This document shows positions 1 through 7,762 of a stretch of DNA of 38,720 bases, one piece after another. Source of the stretch: Cumulibacter manganitolerans (lineage in GTDB: Bacteria; Actinomycetota; Actinomycetes; Mycobacteriales; Antricoccaceae); contig NZ_WBKP01000037.1 of NCBI RefSeq assembly GCF_009602465.1, positions 1 through 38,720 of the forward strand, read 5' to 3'. Under the pieces are notes generated by a model that made no database searches, had not been told where the DNA came from, and saw nothing but the letters and a program-made list of their open reading frames with translations. Position 1 is the stretch's first letter. Each line of letters begins with the position of its first letter. The translations under genes and the position numbers were made by a program.

Positions 1-1177
1 CCAACGCGAACAGGGCGTGATTCGAGAGCTCCTTACCGCGGTCCCACGTCAGGGTCTTGCGCAGTTGCTCGGGCAGCGTGGTCATCGACGCCGTGAGCGC
101 GGCGTTCATCGCGACGGCACCGTAGCCACCGAGCGAGGGCCCGTTCTTCACATAAGGCTTCTCGCCCCAGCCGTGGATGCGGGGCAGGTGCACCAGGAGC
201 GTCGAGCGGCTGCTGCGCTCGACGAGGGTGCCGATCGCGGACCTGCCCGCCCCGATGATAAAGTCGCCTTCCCAGTGCCCTGGGACGGCACGGTCCTCGG
301 CTTCGGCTGGACGCTCGCTGAGGACGACGTCGACGGTGACGTGCCCCTGCGCCTTGTTCCGTGAACGAGACCTCGGCGCACGCAGCGCCCGCCCCGTGCG
401 CAGACATGTGACTAGTTCACGCTTGAGCGCGCCACGTCCCTCGATGAACAGCGACTGATAGATGGCCTCGTGGCTGATGCGCATGGACTCATCCTCGGGG
501 AACTCGACCTTCAGGCGTTGCGCGATCTGTTCCGGGCTCCATGCCGTCGACCACCGTCGGTCTTGACGGTGGGGCTTGTTCAGCCCCTTCCACGGCGGCG
601 TCGTGGGGCCTGGCACGATCGTGCCGTCGGGCCGACGAATCGCACCGGCGAGCCGGTCTTGCACGTACGTGCGCAACCGCTCGTTGCCCGCCAGCTTCGC
701 CGTCTTGGGTCGCTTGGCGGCCTGCTGCGCCTTCCACTGCGCCACCACGGCCCGATAGACCAGCTTGCCGCTCCTGGTGGCTGCGTTGCGGCGCAGCTCG
801 CGCGAGACGGTCCCGGGATCGCGACCGATCTCCCGAGCGATCTCCCGCACGCCCTTGTCCCCTGCCTTGAGCAGCGCAATCTCCTCGCGTTCGGCGAACG
901 ACAAATACCGACCGGTGGGCTCGTTCAGACTCAGCGGTGTCATCCCGCCAGCGTGGCGGAACCATCGGATCCCGACCGGCGCCGACACGCCGACCCTCTC
1001 AGCGGCCTGGACCGTCGTGATCCCCGTCGCGACCAGCCGCCAGAACTCCCGCTGCACAGCGCGCGACGGCTCGGGCCGGCCCGGTGAGCGCATCGGCGCC
1101 CGCATCGCCCTGTCCGCGGCCCACTGCCGTCTCGCCCCAGCCGGCGCCTCCGGCATTGGTTTCCTCGGTCGTCCCAT
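1..1177 (-). CDS. IS30-family transposase, 3' end missing
   Basis: This is a DDE transposase of the IS30 family; 392 residues are visible before the window ends. The start is the ATG preceded by GGAGGT six bases upstream. The N-terminal region (residues about 38-80) contains VQREFWRLVATG and GVSAPVGIRWFRHAGGM, an extension I recall from actinobacterial IS30 transposases. The classical IS30 helix-turn-helix follows (FAEREEIALLKAGDKG, then REIAREIGRDPGTVSREL). The catalytic core shows the first aspartate in GHWEGDFIIGAG and the second in TLTWDRGKELSNHA. The third acidic residue lies beyond the edge. The frame is open throughout, so the gene may be intact outside the window. Confidence 0.93.
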   Translation of the reverse strand, partial: MGRPRKPMPEAPAGARRQWAADRAMRAPMRSPGRPEPSRAVQREFWRLVATGITTVQAAERVGVSAPVGIRWFRHAGGMTPLSLNEPTGRYLSFAEREEIALLKAGDKGVREIAREIGRDPGTVSRELRRNAATRSGKLVYRAVVAQWKAQQAAKRPKTAKLAGNERLRTYVQDRLAGAIRRPDGTIVPGPTTPPWKGLNKPHRQDRRWSTAWSPEQIAQRLKVEFPEDESMRISHEAIYQSLFIEGRGALKRELVTCLRTGRALRAPRSRSRNKAQGHVTVDVVLSERPAEAEDRAVPGHWEGDFIIGAGRSAIGTLVERSSRSTLLVHLPRIHGWGEKPYVKNGPSLGGYGAVAMNAALTASMTTLPEQLRKTLTWDRGKELSNHALFAL

Positions 1178-1224
1178 CGGACACCTCCGTGATCGAGGTG
1201 TTGCGACGACCAGTTGAATCCGCC
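1..1224 (-). mobile_element. IS30-family insertion sequence, partial (cut by window edge)
   Basis: The element holds one transposase gene reading leftward. Its right boundary is inferred from the point where the reading frame of the neighbouring IS3 orfB loses family similarity, just after its HHTDAGSQ motif. The terminal region (about 1193-1224) reads inward on the minus strand as GGATTCAACTGGTCGTCGCA, which I take to be the terminal inverted repeat. The other end lies outside the window, so the repeat pair and target duplication cannot be checked. The exact boundary could be off by a few bases. Confidence 0.8.
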
Positions 1225-1845
1225 TTGGCTACCGGCGTCGGTGTGGTGGACCAGCCCGCGCAGGTCGCTGATGCCGTCACGGTTGCGGGTCCAGATCGCG
1301 TGCTCGAGACAGTCCATCACAAGTTCGGTGTTCATGCGTGTCGCTGCGCGCCAACCGACGATGCGCCGGGAGAACACGTCGAACACGAACGCGACATAGA
1401 CCGTTCCGGACCAGGTTGCGACATAGGTGAAGTCGGCGACCCAGAGCCGGTTCGGTGCTGGTGCGGTGAAGTCTCGTTCGACCAGGTCAGCCGCGCGCAG
1501 CGCGCCAGGATCGCTGGTCGTGGTGCGCACTCGCCGGCCGCGTCGTGCGCCACTCCAGCCCTGAGCGCTCATGAGGCGCTCGATAGTGCACCGGGCCACC
1601 TCGTGACCGCAGGCCCGCAGATACAGCCACATCTTGCGGGCACCGAACCTGGCCCGAAACCGATGCTCGCGTGCCTCGCCGATCAGCTCAAGGACCCCCG
1701 CGTCCCGCAACGTGCGTCTGGAAGGCGCCCGGCTGCGGGCCTCGTAGTAGGTGGACGGAGCGATCGGGACCGCGTGCTCGGTGAGCACCCGGCAGATCGG
1801 CTCGACTCCGTAAAGGTCGCGATGCTGATCGATGAACTCGATCAA
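1225..1845 (-). pseudogene. IS3-family transposase orfB, truncated by IS30 insertion
   Basis: This is the catalytic half of an IS3-type transposase. Family landmarks are HRDLYGVEPICRVL, APSTYYEARSR, the rve-domain first aspartate in LWVADFTYVATW, and the second aspartate in LVHHTDAGSQ. After that motif the reading frame continues into the IS30 end and loses similarity, so the third catalytic residue (glutamate) and about 90 C-terminal residues are gone. Its frame is -1 relative to orfA and the two overlap, as expected for IS3 elements that make an OrfAB fusion by ribosomal slippage. I see no canonical A6G slippery heptamer in the overlap. The marked start is a TTG overlapping the orfA stop and is arbitrary if the protein is made by frameshifting. 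Confidence 0.85.
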
Positions 1846-2171
1846 TACCGATGTGGGCGGTCGAGCTCCGCCGCGAAGAAAGCCGATGCGCTCTTGAGAA
1901 TCTGGTTCGCTCGCTCGAGCTCGGAGACCTTCTTCTTCCGCTCGCGGATCTCTGCCAGCTCTTCGGTGGTTCTGCCCGGCCGAGTGCCCTGATCGATCTC
2001 CGCGCGCCGCACCCATTTGCGCAGCGTCTCCGGTGAACCGATCCCCAGCTGCCGGGCGATCGTGCGGATCGCTTCGAACTCCGAGGGGTACTCGCCCTGC
2101 GCGACCGACTCCATCACCACGCGTACAGCGCGCTCACGAAGCTCTCTGGGGTACTTGCTGGGACGTGCCAT
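1842..2171 (-). CDS. IS3-family transposase orfA (helix-turn-helix subunit)
   Basis: This 109-residue DNA-binding subunit belongs to an IS3 element. It opens with ARPSKYPRELRERAVRVV, carries a helix-turn-helix (AIRTIARQLGIGSPETLRKWVRRAE), and ends in a leucine-zipper-like helix (ELERANQILKSASAFFAAEL), all standard for IS3 OrfA. I chose the ATG that follows GAAGAGGA rather than an in-frame TTG six codons upstream, which would overlap that ribosome site. The gene looks intact, but the element is dead because its orfB partner is interrupted. Confidence 0.9.
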   Translation of the reverse strand: MARPSKYPRELRERAVRVVMESVAQGEYPSEFEAIRTIARQLGIGSPETLRKWVRRAEIDQGTRPGRTTEELAEIRERKKKVSELERANQILKSASAFFAAELDRPHRY

Positions 2172-2193
2172 GACTTCATCCTCTTCCAACTAA

Positions 2194-2223
2194 TGAAGTC
2201 TCCGGACATCCCGGGGCGGTTCA
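2194..2223 (-). repeat. IS3 terminal inverted repeat (orfA side)
   Basis: The minus strand begins TGAACCGCCCCGGG, followed by ATGTCCGGAGACTTC, directly ahead of the orfA ribosome site. The terminal TG and the position mark it as the element end. The matching repeat is not in the window. Confidence 0.6.
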
Positions 2224-2438
2224 AGTCGCAGTCGAGCCAGCCGCCCGTGGTGGCATTGTCGCAGTGGAGGCAGGGCGCGGGCGGGAGTCACCGGCCGGTG
2301 GCAGCGCGAAGACCGGCGGCCGAGCTCTCGCGGGTCTTCGCTCTGCGCAGTCCAGACGTACGAGAGGCAGATCATGTACCAAACGCTGACTCTGACCCAG
2401 GCGGCGCGGTGAGAGCCCAAAGGACACCGGAGGACGAC

Positions 2439-2900
2439 ATGGGCCAGGAGGACTTCCACGCCATCTTCGAGCACACCGCTCCGCAACTGCTCCAGCTGGC
2501 CTACGACTACGTCGACCATGACGAGCGGGTGGATGCGATATGGGTAGTCAGCACCCAGGAGCAGGGCGTGGGGGTTACCGCCGCCTTCTACCGGATCGAC
2601 GGGCGTCCGGTGCACCACGCCGAGGTGCCCCTGCTGTTACCGCAGGTCTCGAAGGACGACCACGCCACCTTCCTGGAGGAGCTCAGCGACCTGAGTTGGG
2701 CGTTCGCCGAGGTGGATGACGCCGACATGCCGACGCGGATGGTGATCCGTCTCGACGTGGCCGGGGACGCCATGGAGGCAGACTTCTCCTACGAACGGGT
2801 TGCACCTGTCGAGGACGAGATGGACGATGCCACCATCATGGATCAGTGGTTCAACCGGCTGCGAGATACCGGAAACGACTCCGCCACCACTCCTCTATAG
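2439..2900 (+). CDS. Hypothetical acidic protein, 153 aa
   Basis: I do not recognise this protein with confidence. The ATG follows GGAGGAC at good spacing. The product is strongly acidic, has no signal peptide or membrane segment, and looks like one mixed alpha/beta domain: a helical start (FHAIFEHTAPQLLQLAYDYVD), alternating strands (IWVVSTQEQG, VTAAFYRIDGRPV), then MVIRLDVAGDAMEADFSYER and a conserved-looking tail (DQWFNRLRDTG). Size, acidity and architecture recall DUF600/YezG-type immunity proteins, but that is a resemblance only. It lies between an IS element and a toxin-antitoxin pair, a typical accessory setting. No toxin partner for it is visible. Confidence 0.7.
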   Translation: MGQEDFHAIFEHTAPQLLQLAYDYVDHDERVDAIWVVSTQEQGVGVTAAFYRIDGRPVHHAEVPLLLPQVSKDDHATFLEELSDLSWAFAEVDDADMPTRMVIRLDVAGDAMEADFSYERVAPVEDEMDDATIMDQWFNRLRDTGNDSATTPL

Positions 2901-3167
2901 AGCACGTAGCCAACCGCCGAGACAACCGCTTGCTCTTCGAGTACAACGCGCCCGGGTGGTTTGGCAGAGACACGTTAGATGGACTCCGACAGCAGTGAAT
3001 CCTCGCTCGAGCCCGTGGGTGTGCGCCATCGCCACCGCAGGCGATGGCACCTGCGGCACCGTCGACGTCGAGGTGAGTTCCGATGGCACAACCCTCTGGA
3101 TCACCGGCCTGACGAACAGACCGCGGGTGGACGCCCACGGTGTCAACGGTGTTGCCGGACGTTGGGC

Positions 3168-3422
3168 TCAGTAGTGGTAGCGAGCCTGAAGGATCACCAG
3201 GTCTTCGTCGTCGACGAGGTAGACGAGCCTGTGTTCGTCGGTGATGCGCCGCGACCATGATCCCCGCGCCCCGTACTTGAGCTGCTCGGGCTTGCCGATG
3301 CCGGAGAACGGCTCGCGGAGGCATGCGTCGATCAGGGCGTTGATCCGCTTGAGGATTCTACGGTCGGCCGTCCGCCAGTGCTTGTAGTCCTCCCACGCGG
3401 ACTCGTCCCAGACCAGTCGCAC
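3168..3422 (-). CDS. yoeB: YoeB-family toxin (ribosome-dependent mRNA interferase)
   Basis: This 84-residue toxin is of the RelE/YoeB superfamily. YoeB cleaves mRNA in the ribosomal A site until it is bound by its antitoxin. Family marks are the start RLVWDESAWEDYKHW, the segment RRILKRINALIDACLREPF, the core SRRITDEHRLVYLVDD, and the C-terminal ARYHY, which carries the catalytic histidine-tyrosine end. The start is a GTG immediately after the antitoxin stop codon (TGAGTG), so the two are translationally coupled, with the toxin second as is usual for this family. Catalytic residues appear complete, so the toxin is probably active. Confidence 0.93.
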   Translation of the reverse strand: MRLVWDESAWEDYKHWRTADRRILKRINALIDACLREPFSGIGKPEQLKYGARGSWSRRITDEHRLVYLVDDEDLVILQARYHY

Positions 3423-3692
3423 TCAGGCGTCCTCGACGGGATCGTCGCTGCGGTCGAGCTCGTGAACCTCCGTCTTGCCCGCGGTGGCACGCTCGTAAGC
3501 GTCGAGCAGCCGGCGGGCGTTGGCCGGCGAGCGGAACAGGTAGGCGGTCTCCTGCCAGGCCGCATACTCATCGGCCGGCATCAGCACAGCGTTGCCCTTC
3601 CGCGAGACGATTTCGACGGCAGTGCGGTCGTTATTCACCCGCTCGATGAGCGGGAACAATGTCTTGCGGGCCTCGCTCGCGCTGATCGACAT
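3423..3692 (-). CDS. yefM: YefM-family antitoxin
   Basis: This 89-residue Phd/YefM antitoxin neutralises the adjacent YoeB toxin and, in the family, represses their shared promoter. The N-terminal DNA-binding and dimerisation part is clear (MSISASEARKTLFPLIERVN, then GNAVLMPADEYAAWQETAYL). The C-terminal tail, rich in acidic residues (EVHELDRSDDPVEDA), fits the flexible toxin-binding region. The ATG was chosen because AAGGGA lies eight bases upstream; an in-frame GTG five codons earlier overlaps that ribosome site. The pair follows the antitoxin-first order of the family. Confidence 0.93.
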   Translation of the reverse strand: MSISASEARKTLFPLIERVNNDRTAVEIVSRKGNAVLMPADEYAAWQETAYLFRSPANARRLLDAYERATAGKTEVHELDRSDDPVEDA

Positions 3693-3909
3693 AGCGGTTC
3701 CCTTCACTGCTTGATCGACTTGTACGCGATCATGGTACCACTAGGCGCCGGCCTGCCCCTGCTCGCCGAAGAGGTGCTGAAGACACGCGCCACCAGCGCT
3801 TGCGCCCTAGGGAGCGGCTCCTCCCCGGCCACCACGGCCAAGTTAGGAACCAGGCCCTCGACTTCACCCTCTCGGGCGGGGGTGCCGGGGCGCTACGCTG
3901 GGGCTCAGT

Positions 3910-3923
3910 CTTTCTATAGAAAG
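3910..3923. promoter_or_regulatory. Perfect 14-bp palindrome, likely operator of the GntR regulator
   Basis: CTTTCTATAGAAAG is a perfect inverted repeat ending directly at the ribosome site of the acyl-CoA synthetase gene. It is strikingly AT-rich for this genome. The second gene of the unit encodes a GntR/FCD regulator, and such regulators commonly bind short palindromes in their own operon promoter. That assignment is inference. Confidence 0.6.
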
Positions 3924-3932
3924 AGGAGCACC

Positions 3933-5594
3933 ATGACCGGCGAGCACTCCGCGGCGTACGCCGCCCGTCCCTGGCTCGCGCTGTACGACGAGGGCGTCAG
4001 CGCGGAGACCGCGATCGAGTTCACCAGCGGCCTGGACATGCTGCAGCAGGCGGTGCGCCGCTCCCCGGACCGCGCGGCGCTGTACTACCTCGACCGGCCG
4101 ATGACGTTCGCCGAGCTCGACCGGCACAGCGACGCGTTCGCGGTGGCGCTGCACAGCGAGCACGGCGTCACCCGCGGTGACCGGGTGATGCTGCAGCTGC
4201 AGAACATGCCGGCGTTCCTGATCGCGCAGTACGCCGCGTGGAAGCTCGGCGCCATCGTCGTCCCGGTCAACCCGATGTTCAAGACCGACGAGTTGCTGAA
4301 GCTCGCGAGTGATGCGCAGCCGAAGGTGCTGGTCCAGCTGGACTCGCTGTACGACGCGCTGCACGAGCCGATCGAGGCCCTGGGCACCGCCATCGTGACG
4401 GCATCGGGGCTCGACTACTGCAACGAGTGGCCGACCGACCGGCTGGGCGAGATGCCGCGGCTCGAGCCGGACTCCGCGGGCGACCTCGGGCAGCTGTGCA
4501 CGCAGTACGCCGGCCGTCAGCCGGAGCCGGTCACCCTGAGCCCGGACGACACCGCCTACCTCGTCTACACCTCCGGGACGACCGGGCCGCCGAAGGGCGC
4601 GATGAACCTTCATCGCGCGGTGGTGTTCAACTCCGAGAACTATCGCGCGTACTGCCACCTCGACGAGACCGACGTCTGCCTGGCCATCGCCCCGCTGTTC
4701 CACGTCACGGGGCTGATCGCGCACGTCGGCGTCTGCGCACTGCTGGGCATGCCGATGGCTCTCGGCTACCGGTTCGACCCGGTCGTGATGTGCCGGCTCA
4801 TCGAGCGGTACCGCTGCACCTGGGTGATGGGATCGATCACGGCGTACATCTCGATCCTCAACGAGCCGAGCACGGCGGACTTCGACCTGTCGACGCTGAG
4901 CAAGTTGTGGAGCGGCGGCCAGGCCGTGTCGCCCGCGACCGTCGACCAGCTCGAGGGCCGCCTCGGCGCCTACGTGCACAACCTCTACGGGCTGACCGAG
5001 ACCACGTCCGAGTCGCACGCCGTCCCCGCCGCGCGCAAGGCGCCGATCGACCCGAAGAGCGGCGCGCTGTCGGTGGGCCCGCCGGTCCCCGGATTCGAGT
5101 GCCGAGTGACCGACGAGGACGGCGTGGACGTCGCCGTCGGCGAAGTCGGCGAGATCGTGATGCGCTCCCCCGCGGTGGTCCCCGGCTACTGGAACAAGCC
5201 CGAGGAGTCGGCCAAGGCGATCCGCGACGGCTGGCTGCACACCGGGGACGTCGGCTTCATGGACGCCGACGGCTGGTTCTACATCGTCGACCGGATGAAG
5301 GACCTGATCGTCGCCTCCGGGTTCAAGATCTGGCCCCGCGAGGTCGAGGAGGTGCTCTACAAGCACCCCGCCGTCCGCGAGGCCGCGGTCATCGGCGTAC
5401 CGGACGACTACCGTGGCGAGACCGTCGCAGCGTTCGTCAGCCTCAAGCCGGGCACCAGCGCGACCCCGGAGGAGCTCCAGGCGTTCTGCAAGGAGCGGCT
5501 CGCGGCCTACAAGTACCCGCGCACCGTCGAGATCATCGACGAGGTGCCCAAGAACGCCAGCGGCAAGATCATGCGGCGCGAGCTGCGTCGATGA
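3933..5594 (+). CDS. AMP-dependent acyl-CoA synthetase/ligase (FadD-like), 553 aa
   Basis: It activates a carboxylic acid to its CoA thioester through an acyl-adenylate. The ANL-superfamily motifs are all present in order: the phosphate-binding loop YLVYTSGTTGPPKG (about residues 208-221), the A5 motif YGLTETT (about 352), WLHTGDVG (about 433), the hinge region DRMKDLIVASGFKIWP (about 453) and the C-terminal lysine in PKNASGKIMRREL (about 544). The ATG follows AGAGGAG. The last bases overlap the GntR gene (ATGA), so the two are coupled. The substrate cannot be read from sequence; a medium- or long-chain fatty acid or an aromatic or terpenoid acid is possible. The downstream redox genes suggest catabolism. 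The palindrome at its promoter probably mediates substrate-responsive control. Confidence 0.92.
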   Translation: MTGEHSAAYAARPWLALYDEGVSAETAIEFTSGLDMLQQAVRRSPDRAALYYLDRPMTFAELDRHSDAFAVALHSEHGVTRGDRVMLQLQNMPAFLIAQYAAWKLGAIVVPVNPMFKTDELLKLASDAQPKVLVQLDSLYDALHEPIEALGTAIVTASGLDYCNEWPTDRLGEMPRLEPDSAGDLGQLCTQYAGRQPEPVTLSPDDTAYLVYTSGTTGPPKGAMNLHRAVVFNSENYRAYCHLDETDVCLAIAPLFHVTGLIAHVGVCALLGMPMALGYRFDPVVMCRLIERYRCTWVMGSITAYISILNEPSTADFDLSTLSKLWSGGQAVSPATVDQLEGRLGAYVHNLYGLTETTSESHAVPAARKAPIDPKSGALSVGPPVPGFECRVTDEDGVDVAVGEVGEIVMRSPAVVPGYWNKPEESAKAIRDGWLHTGDVGFMDADGWFYIVDRMKDLIVASGFKIWPREVEEVLYKHPAVREAAVIGVPDDYRGETVAAFVSLKPGTSATPEELQAFCKERLAAYKYPRTVEIIDEVPKNASGKIMRRELRR

Positions 5595-6283
5595 CCGCAC
5601 CCGTCCCGCGCCCTCCGGCGTTCGTGCGCGAGGACGGGGCGCGGCTCAGCCCGCAGATCGGCCAGTGGCTGCGCGAGCGGATCCTCTCCGGGCACTTCGC
5701 GCCGCACGAGAAGCTCAAGCCCGAGCACCTCGCGGAGATCTTCGGGGCCAGCGCGACGCCGGTCCGTGAGGCGCTGATGACACTGCACGGCGAGGGTCTG
5801 GTGAGCCTCGCCCCCGGCCGCGGCTTCGCCGTCCAGCAGCTGACCCAGCAGGACATCGAGGACGTGCTGTCCGCGCACGCGCACTTCGCGGCGATGCTCG
5901 CCGAGCGCGCCGCGCGGACGCTCGAGGACGCAGACATCCACCGGCTGCGCGAGATCCAGGCGCGGATCGTCTCCTCCGGCGCCGCGGGCGACCTGCTCGG
6001 CCTCGAGCGGCTCGACGACGAGTTCCACCGCGTCATCAACCGGGCGGCCGGCTCGGCGCGCCTCAAGTGGCTCTACAGCACCACCTTCCGGTTCGTGCCG
6101 AACCGGCTGTTCGACGAGATCGACGGGTTCGCCGAGGCCGCGATCGAGGACCACGTGCTGGTCATCAAGGGCCTGGTCAACCGCAATCCCGAGGCCACCG
6201 CCGCGGCGATGCGCGCGCACTGGCTCAACGTCGGGACGATGCTCGTGCGGCACATGCGCGCGCACGGGACGCTCGCGGACTGA
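5591..6283 (+). CDS. GntR-family transcriptional regulator, FCD (FadR) subfamily
   Basis: This 230-residue regulator has an N-terminal winged helix-turn-helix (SPQIGQWLRERILSG, then KLKPEHLAEIFGASATPVRE) and a C-terminal all-helical FCD ligand domain (about residues 95-220). Candidate metal or ligand residues are visible in DDEFHRVINRAAG and in the two-histidine stretches EDHVLVIKG and RAHWLNVG. The start codon overlaps the stop of the acyl-CoA synthetase gene, which implies it senses the substrate or CoA product of that enzyme and represses the unit. The palindrome before the synthetase gene is the best operator candidate. No other regulator lies nearby. Confidence 0.92.
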   Translation: MTAPVPRPPAFVREDGARLSPQIGQWLRERILSGHFAPHEKLKPEHLAEIFGASATPVREALMTLHGEGLVSLAPGRGFAVQQLTQQDIEDVLSAHAHFAAMLAERAARTLEDADIHRLREIQARIVSSGAAGDLLGLERLDDEFHRVINRAAGSARLKWLYSTTFRFVPNRLFDEIDGFAEAAIEDHVLVIKGLVNRNPEATAAAMRAHWLNVGTMLVRHMRAHGTLAD

Positions 6284-6331
6284 CGGCGAACTGCACACCG
6301 GCCCTACAGTGCCCTGTGGTTGGCTAGCGGC

Positions 6332-7141
6332 ATGACCTCACAGCGCAAGCTCCGTATCGGTGTCCAGCTCCAGCCGCAGCACGCCGAGTACGCCCAGATC
6401 CGCGACGCCGTCCAGCGCGCGGAGGACCTCGGCGTCGACGTCGCCTTCAACTGGGACCACTTCTATCCGCTGTACGGCGAGCCCGAGGGCAAGCATTTCG
6501 AGTGCTGGACGATGCTGGCCGCGTGGGCCGAGCAGACGTCGCGCGTCGAGATCGGCGCGCTGGTCACCTGCAACTCCTACCGCAAGCCGCAGCTGCTGGC
6601 CGACATGGCGCGCACCGTCGACCACATCTCCGACGGCCGGCTGATCCTCGGCATGGGCTCGGGCTGGTTCGAGAAGGACTACGACGAGTACGGCTACGAC
6701 TTCAAGACCGCCGGCAAGCGCCTCGACGACCTGCGCGACTCGCTGCCGCTGGTCAAGGAGCGCCTCGGGAAGCTGAACCCGGCGCCGACCCGCGCCATCC
6801 CGGTACTGATCGGCGGCGGCGGCGAAAAGAAGACCCTCAAGCTCGTCGCGCAGTACGCCGACATCTGGCACACCTTCGTCGGCGGCAGCGAGCTCGACCA
6901 CAAGCTCGAGGTGCTGAAGAAGCACTGCGCAAACGTGGGCCGCGACTTCGCCGAGATCGAGATCTCGGCCGGCGTCGGCGGCCGCGGACGCGACGGCAAG
7001 CAGCCGCGGACCCCGGAGGACGAGGGCCAGGCGCTGGTCGACCAGGGTGTCACGCTGCTCACCGTCGGCGTCGGCGGACCGGACTACGACCTGTCGATGG
7101 TCGAGAAGTACGTCGCGTGGCGTGACCAGCTGAGCGCCTGA
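6332..7141 (+). CDS. Luciferase-like (LLM) F420/flavin-dependent oxidoreductase, 269 aa
   Basis: This is a TIM-barrel oxidoreductase of the bacterial luciferase superfamily, probably using coenzyme F420. Typical segments are IRDAVQRAEDLGVDVAFNWDHF near the N-terminus, SRVEIGALVTCNSYRKPQLLADMARTVD written in two parts around the barrel, GRLILGMGSGW (the glycine-rich strand), and PVLIGGGGEKKTLKLVAQYADIWH at the second half. It is somewhat short for the family. I chose the ATG; an in-frame TTG four codons upstream is possible, and neither has a strong ribosome site. It follows the synthetase-GntR pair by 48 bases and precedes a Ddn-like gene, so a shared oxidative pathway is plausible. F420 dependence is inferred from family and host type. 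Confidence 0.88.
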   Translation: MTSQRKLRIGVQLQPQHAEYAQIRDAVQRAEDLGVDVAFNWDHFYPLYGEPEGKHFECWTMLAAWAEQTSRVEIGALVTCNSYRKPQLLADMARTVDHISDGRLILGMGSGWFEKDYDEYGYDFKTAGKRLDDLRDSLPLVKERLGKLNPAPTRAIPVLIGGGGEKKTLKLVAQYADIWHTFVGGSELDHKLEVLKKHCANVGRDFAEIEISAGVGGRGRDGKQPRTPEDEGQALVDQGVTLLTVGVGGPDYDLSMVEKYVAWRDQLSA

Positions 7142-7246
7142 ACCACCACTTCCCGCCGGCACGCGGGCAGCCCGCCCGGCCACGCACTACGGGACCATCC
7201 AGGCAGCGCGCCCTGCTGCACACCGCACCGCTATCCAAGGAGAGAC

Positions 7247-7681
7247 ATGGCTGATACGACCGACTACCGCCCGAGCCCGACCGGCTGGGTCCGCGACCAG
7301 GTCGAGAAGATCGAGGCCGCCGGCACCACCGACGCCGCCGACATCCAGGGGATGTCCGTCGTCCTGCTCACGATGATCGGCCGCAAGTCGGGCGACACCC
7401 TCAAGGTGCCGCTGATGCGCGTCGAGCACGACGGCGTGTGGGCCGCCGTGGCCAGCAAGGGCGGCGCTCCGCAGCACCCGCAGTGGTACTACAACCTGAC
7501 CGCGCACCCGGACATCACGCTGCAGGACGGCACCGAAACGTACGACGTCCGGGCCCGCCTCATCGACGGCGACGAGCGCGCCGAGTGGTGGGAGCGGTGC
7601 GTCGCGGCGTTCCCGCCGTACGCCGAGTACCAGACGAAGACCGACCGGCAGATCCCGGTGTTCCTGCTCGAGAAGCGCTAG
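7247..7681 (+). CDS. Deazaflavin (F420)-dependent nitroreductase-family protein (Ddn/DUF385)
   Basis: This 144-residue split-beta-barrel protein belongs to the Ddn family, whose members bind deazaflavin F420 and reduce quinones or nitro compounds. The signature is VVLLTMIGRKSGDTLKVPL followed by WAAVASKGGAPQHPQWYYNL and TAHPDITLQ; the WYYNL-AHP pattern is the family hallmark. The ATG has AAGGAGAG upstream. The first 25 residues are polar and not a signal peptide. It sits 105 bases after the LLM oxidoreductase in the same direction, consistent with two F420-using enzymes in one unit. Transcription probably stops at the 58-bp palindrome just downstream. Confidence 0.92.
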   Translation: MADTTDYRPSPTGWVRDQVEKIEAAGTTDAADIQGMSVVLLTMIGRKSGDTLKVPLMRVEHDGVWAAVASKGGAPQHPQWYYNLTAHPDITLQDGTETYDVRARLIDGDERAEWWERCVAAFPPYAEYQTKTDRQIPVFLLEKR

Positions 7682-7690
7682 CAGCCGACC

Positions 7691-7748
7691 TTCTGCGGGG
7701 CAGCCAGTGACGGTATCGGGCCGATAGCGTCGCCGGCTGCCCCGCAGA
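7691..7748. repeat. 58-bp palindromic element, copy 1 (convergent terminator position)
   Basis: A near-complete inverted repeat: arms TCTGCGGGGCAGCC and GGCTGCCCCGCAGA, and an inner palindrome around GGTATCGGGCCGATAGC. It lies between the convergent Ddn-like and Nramp genes, where it could stop transcription from both sides. Two more elements of exactly this length with the same ends and TATCGGGC core occur in the window. Confidence 0.85.
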
Positions 7749-7762
7749 TCCGGCGGCCAGGC

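Larger units (their letters stand above)
1225..2223 (-). mobile_element. IS3-family element, interrupted by IS30
   Basis: The element has orfA and the first two thirds of orfB, reading leftward. Its upstream end is visible: on the minus strand it begins TGAACCGCCCCGGGATGTCC, which starts with the TG typical of IS3 ends and lies just before orfA. The downstream third of orfB and the other inverted repeat are absent because the IS30 copy begins there. They may continue on the far side of the IS30, left of the window. Confidence 0.85.

Noticed and set aside
940-1224. C-terminal extension of the IS3 OrfB frame
   Set aside because: The sequence after HHTDAGSQ reads through the IS30 end and the opposite part of the IS30 transposase gene in a wrong frame, so it is not native OrfB.
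2979-3260. Plus-strand frames opposite and upstream of the YoeB gene
   Set aside because: Low-complexity His/Arg composition and overlap with the clear YoeB toxin frame; no family pattern. The 267 bases between the acidic protein and yoeB hold nothing I can support.
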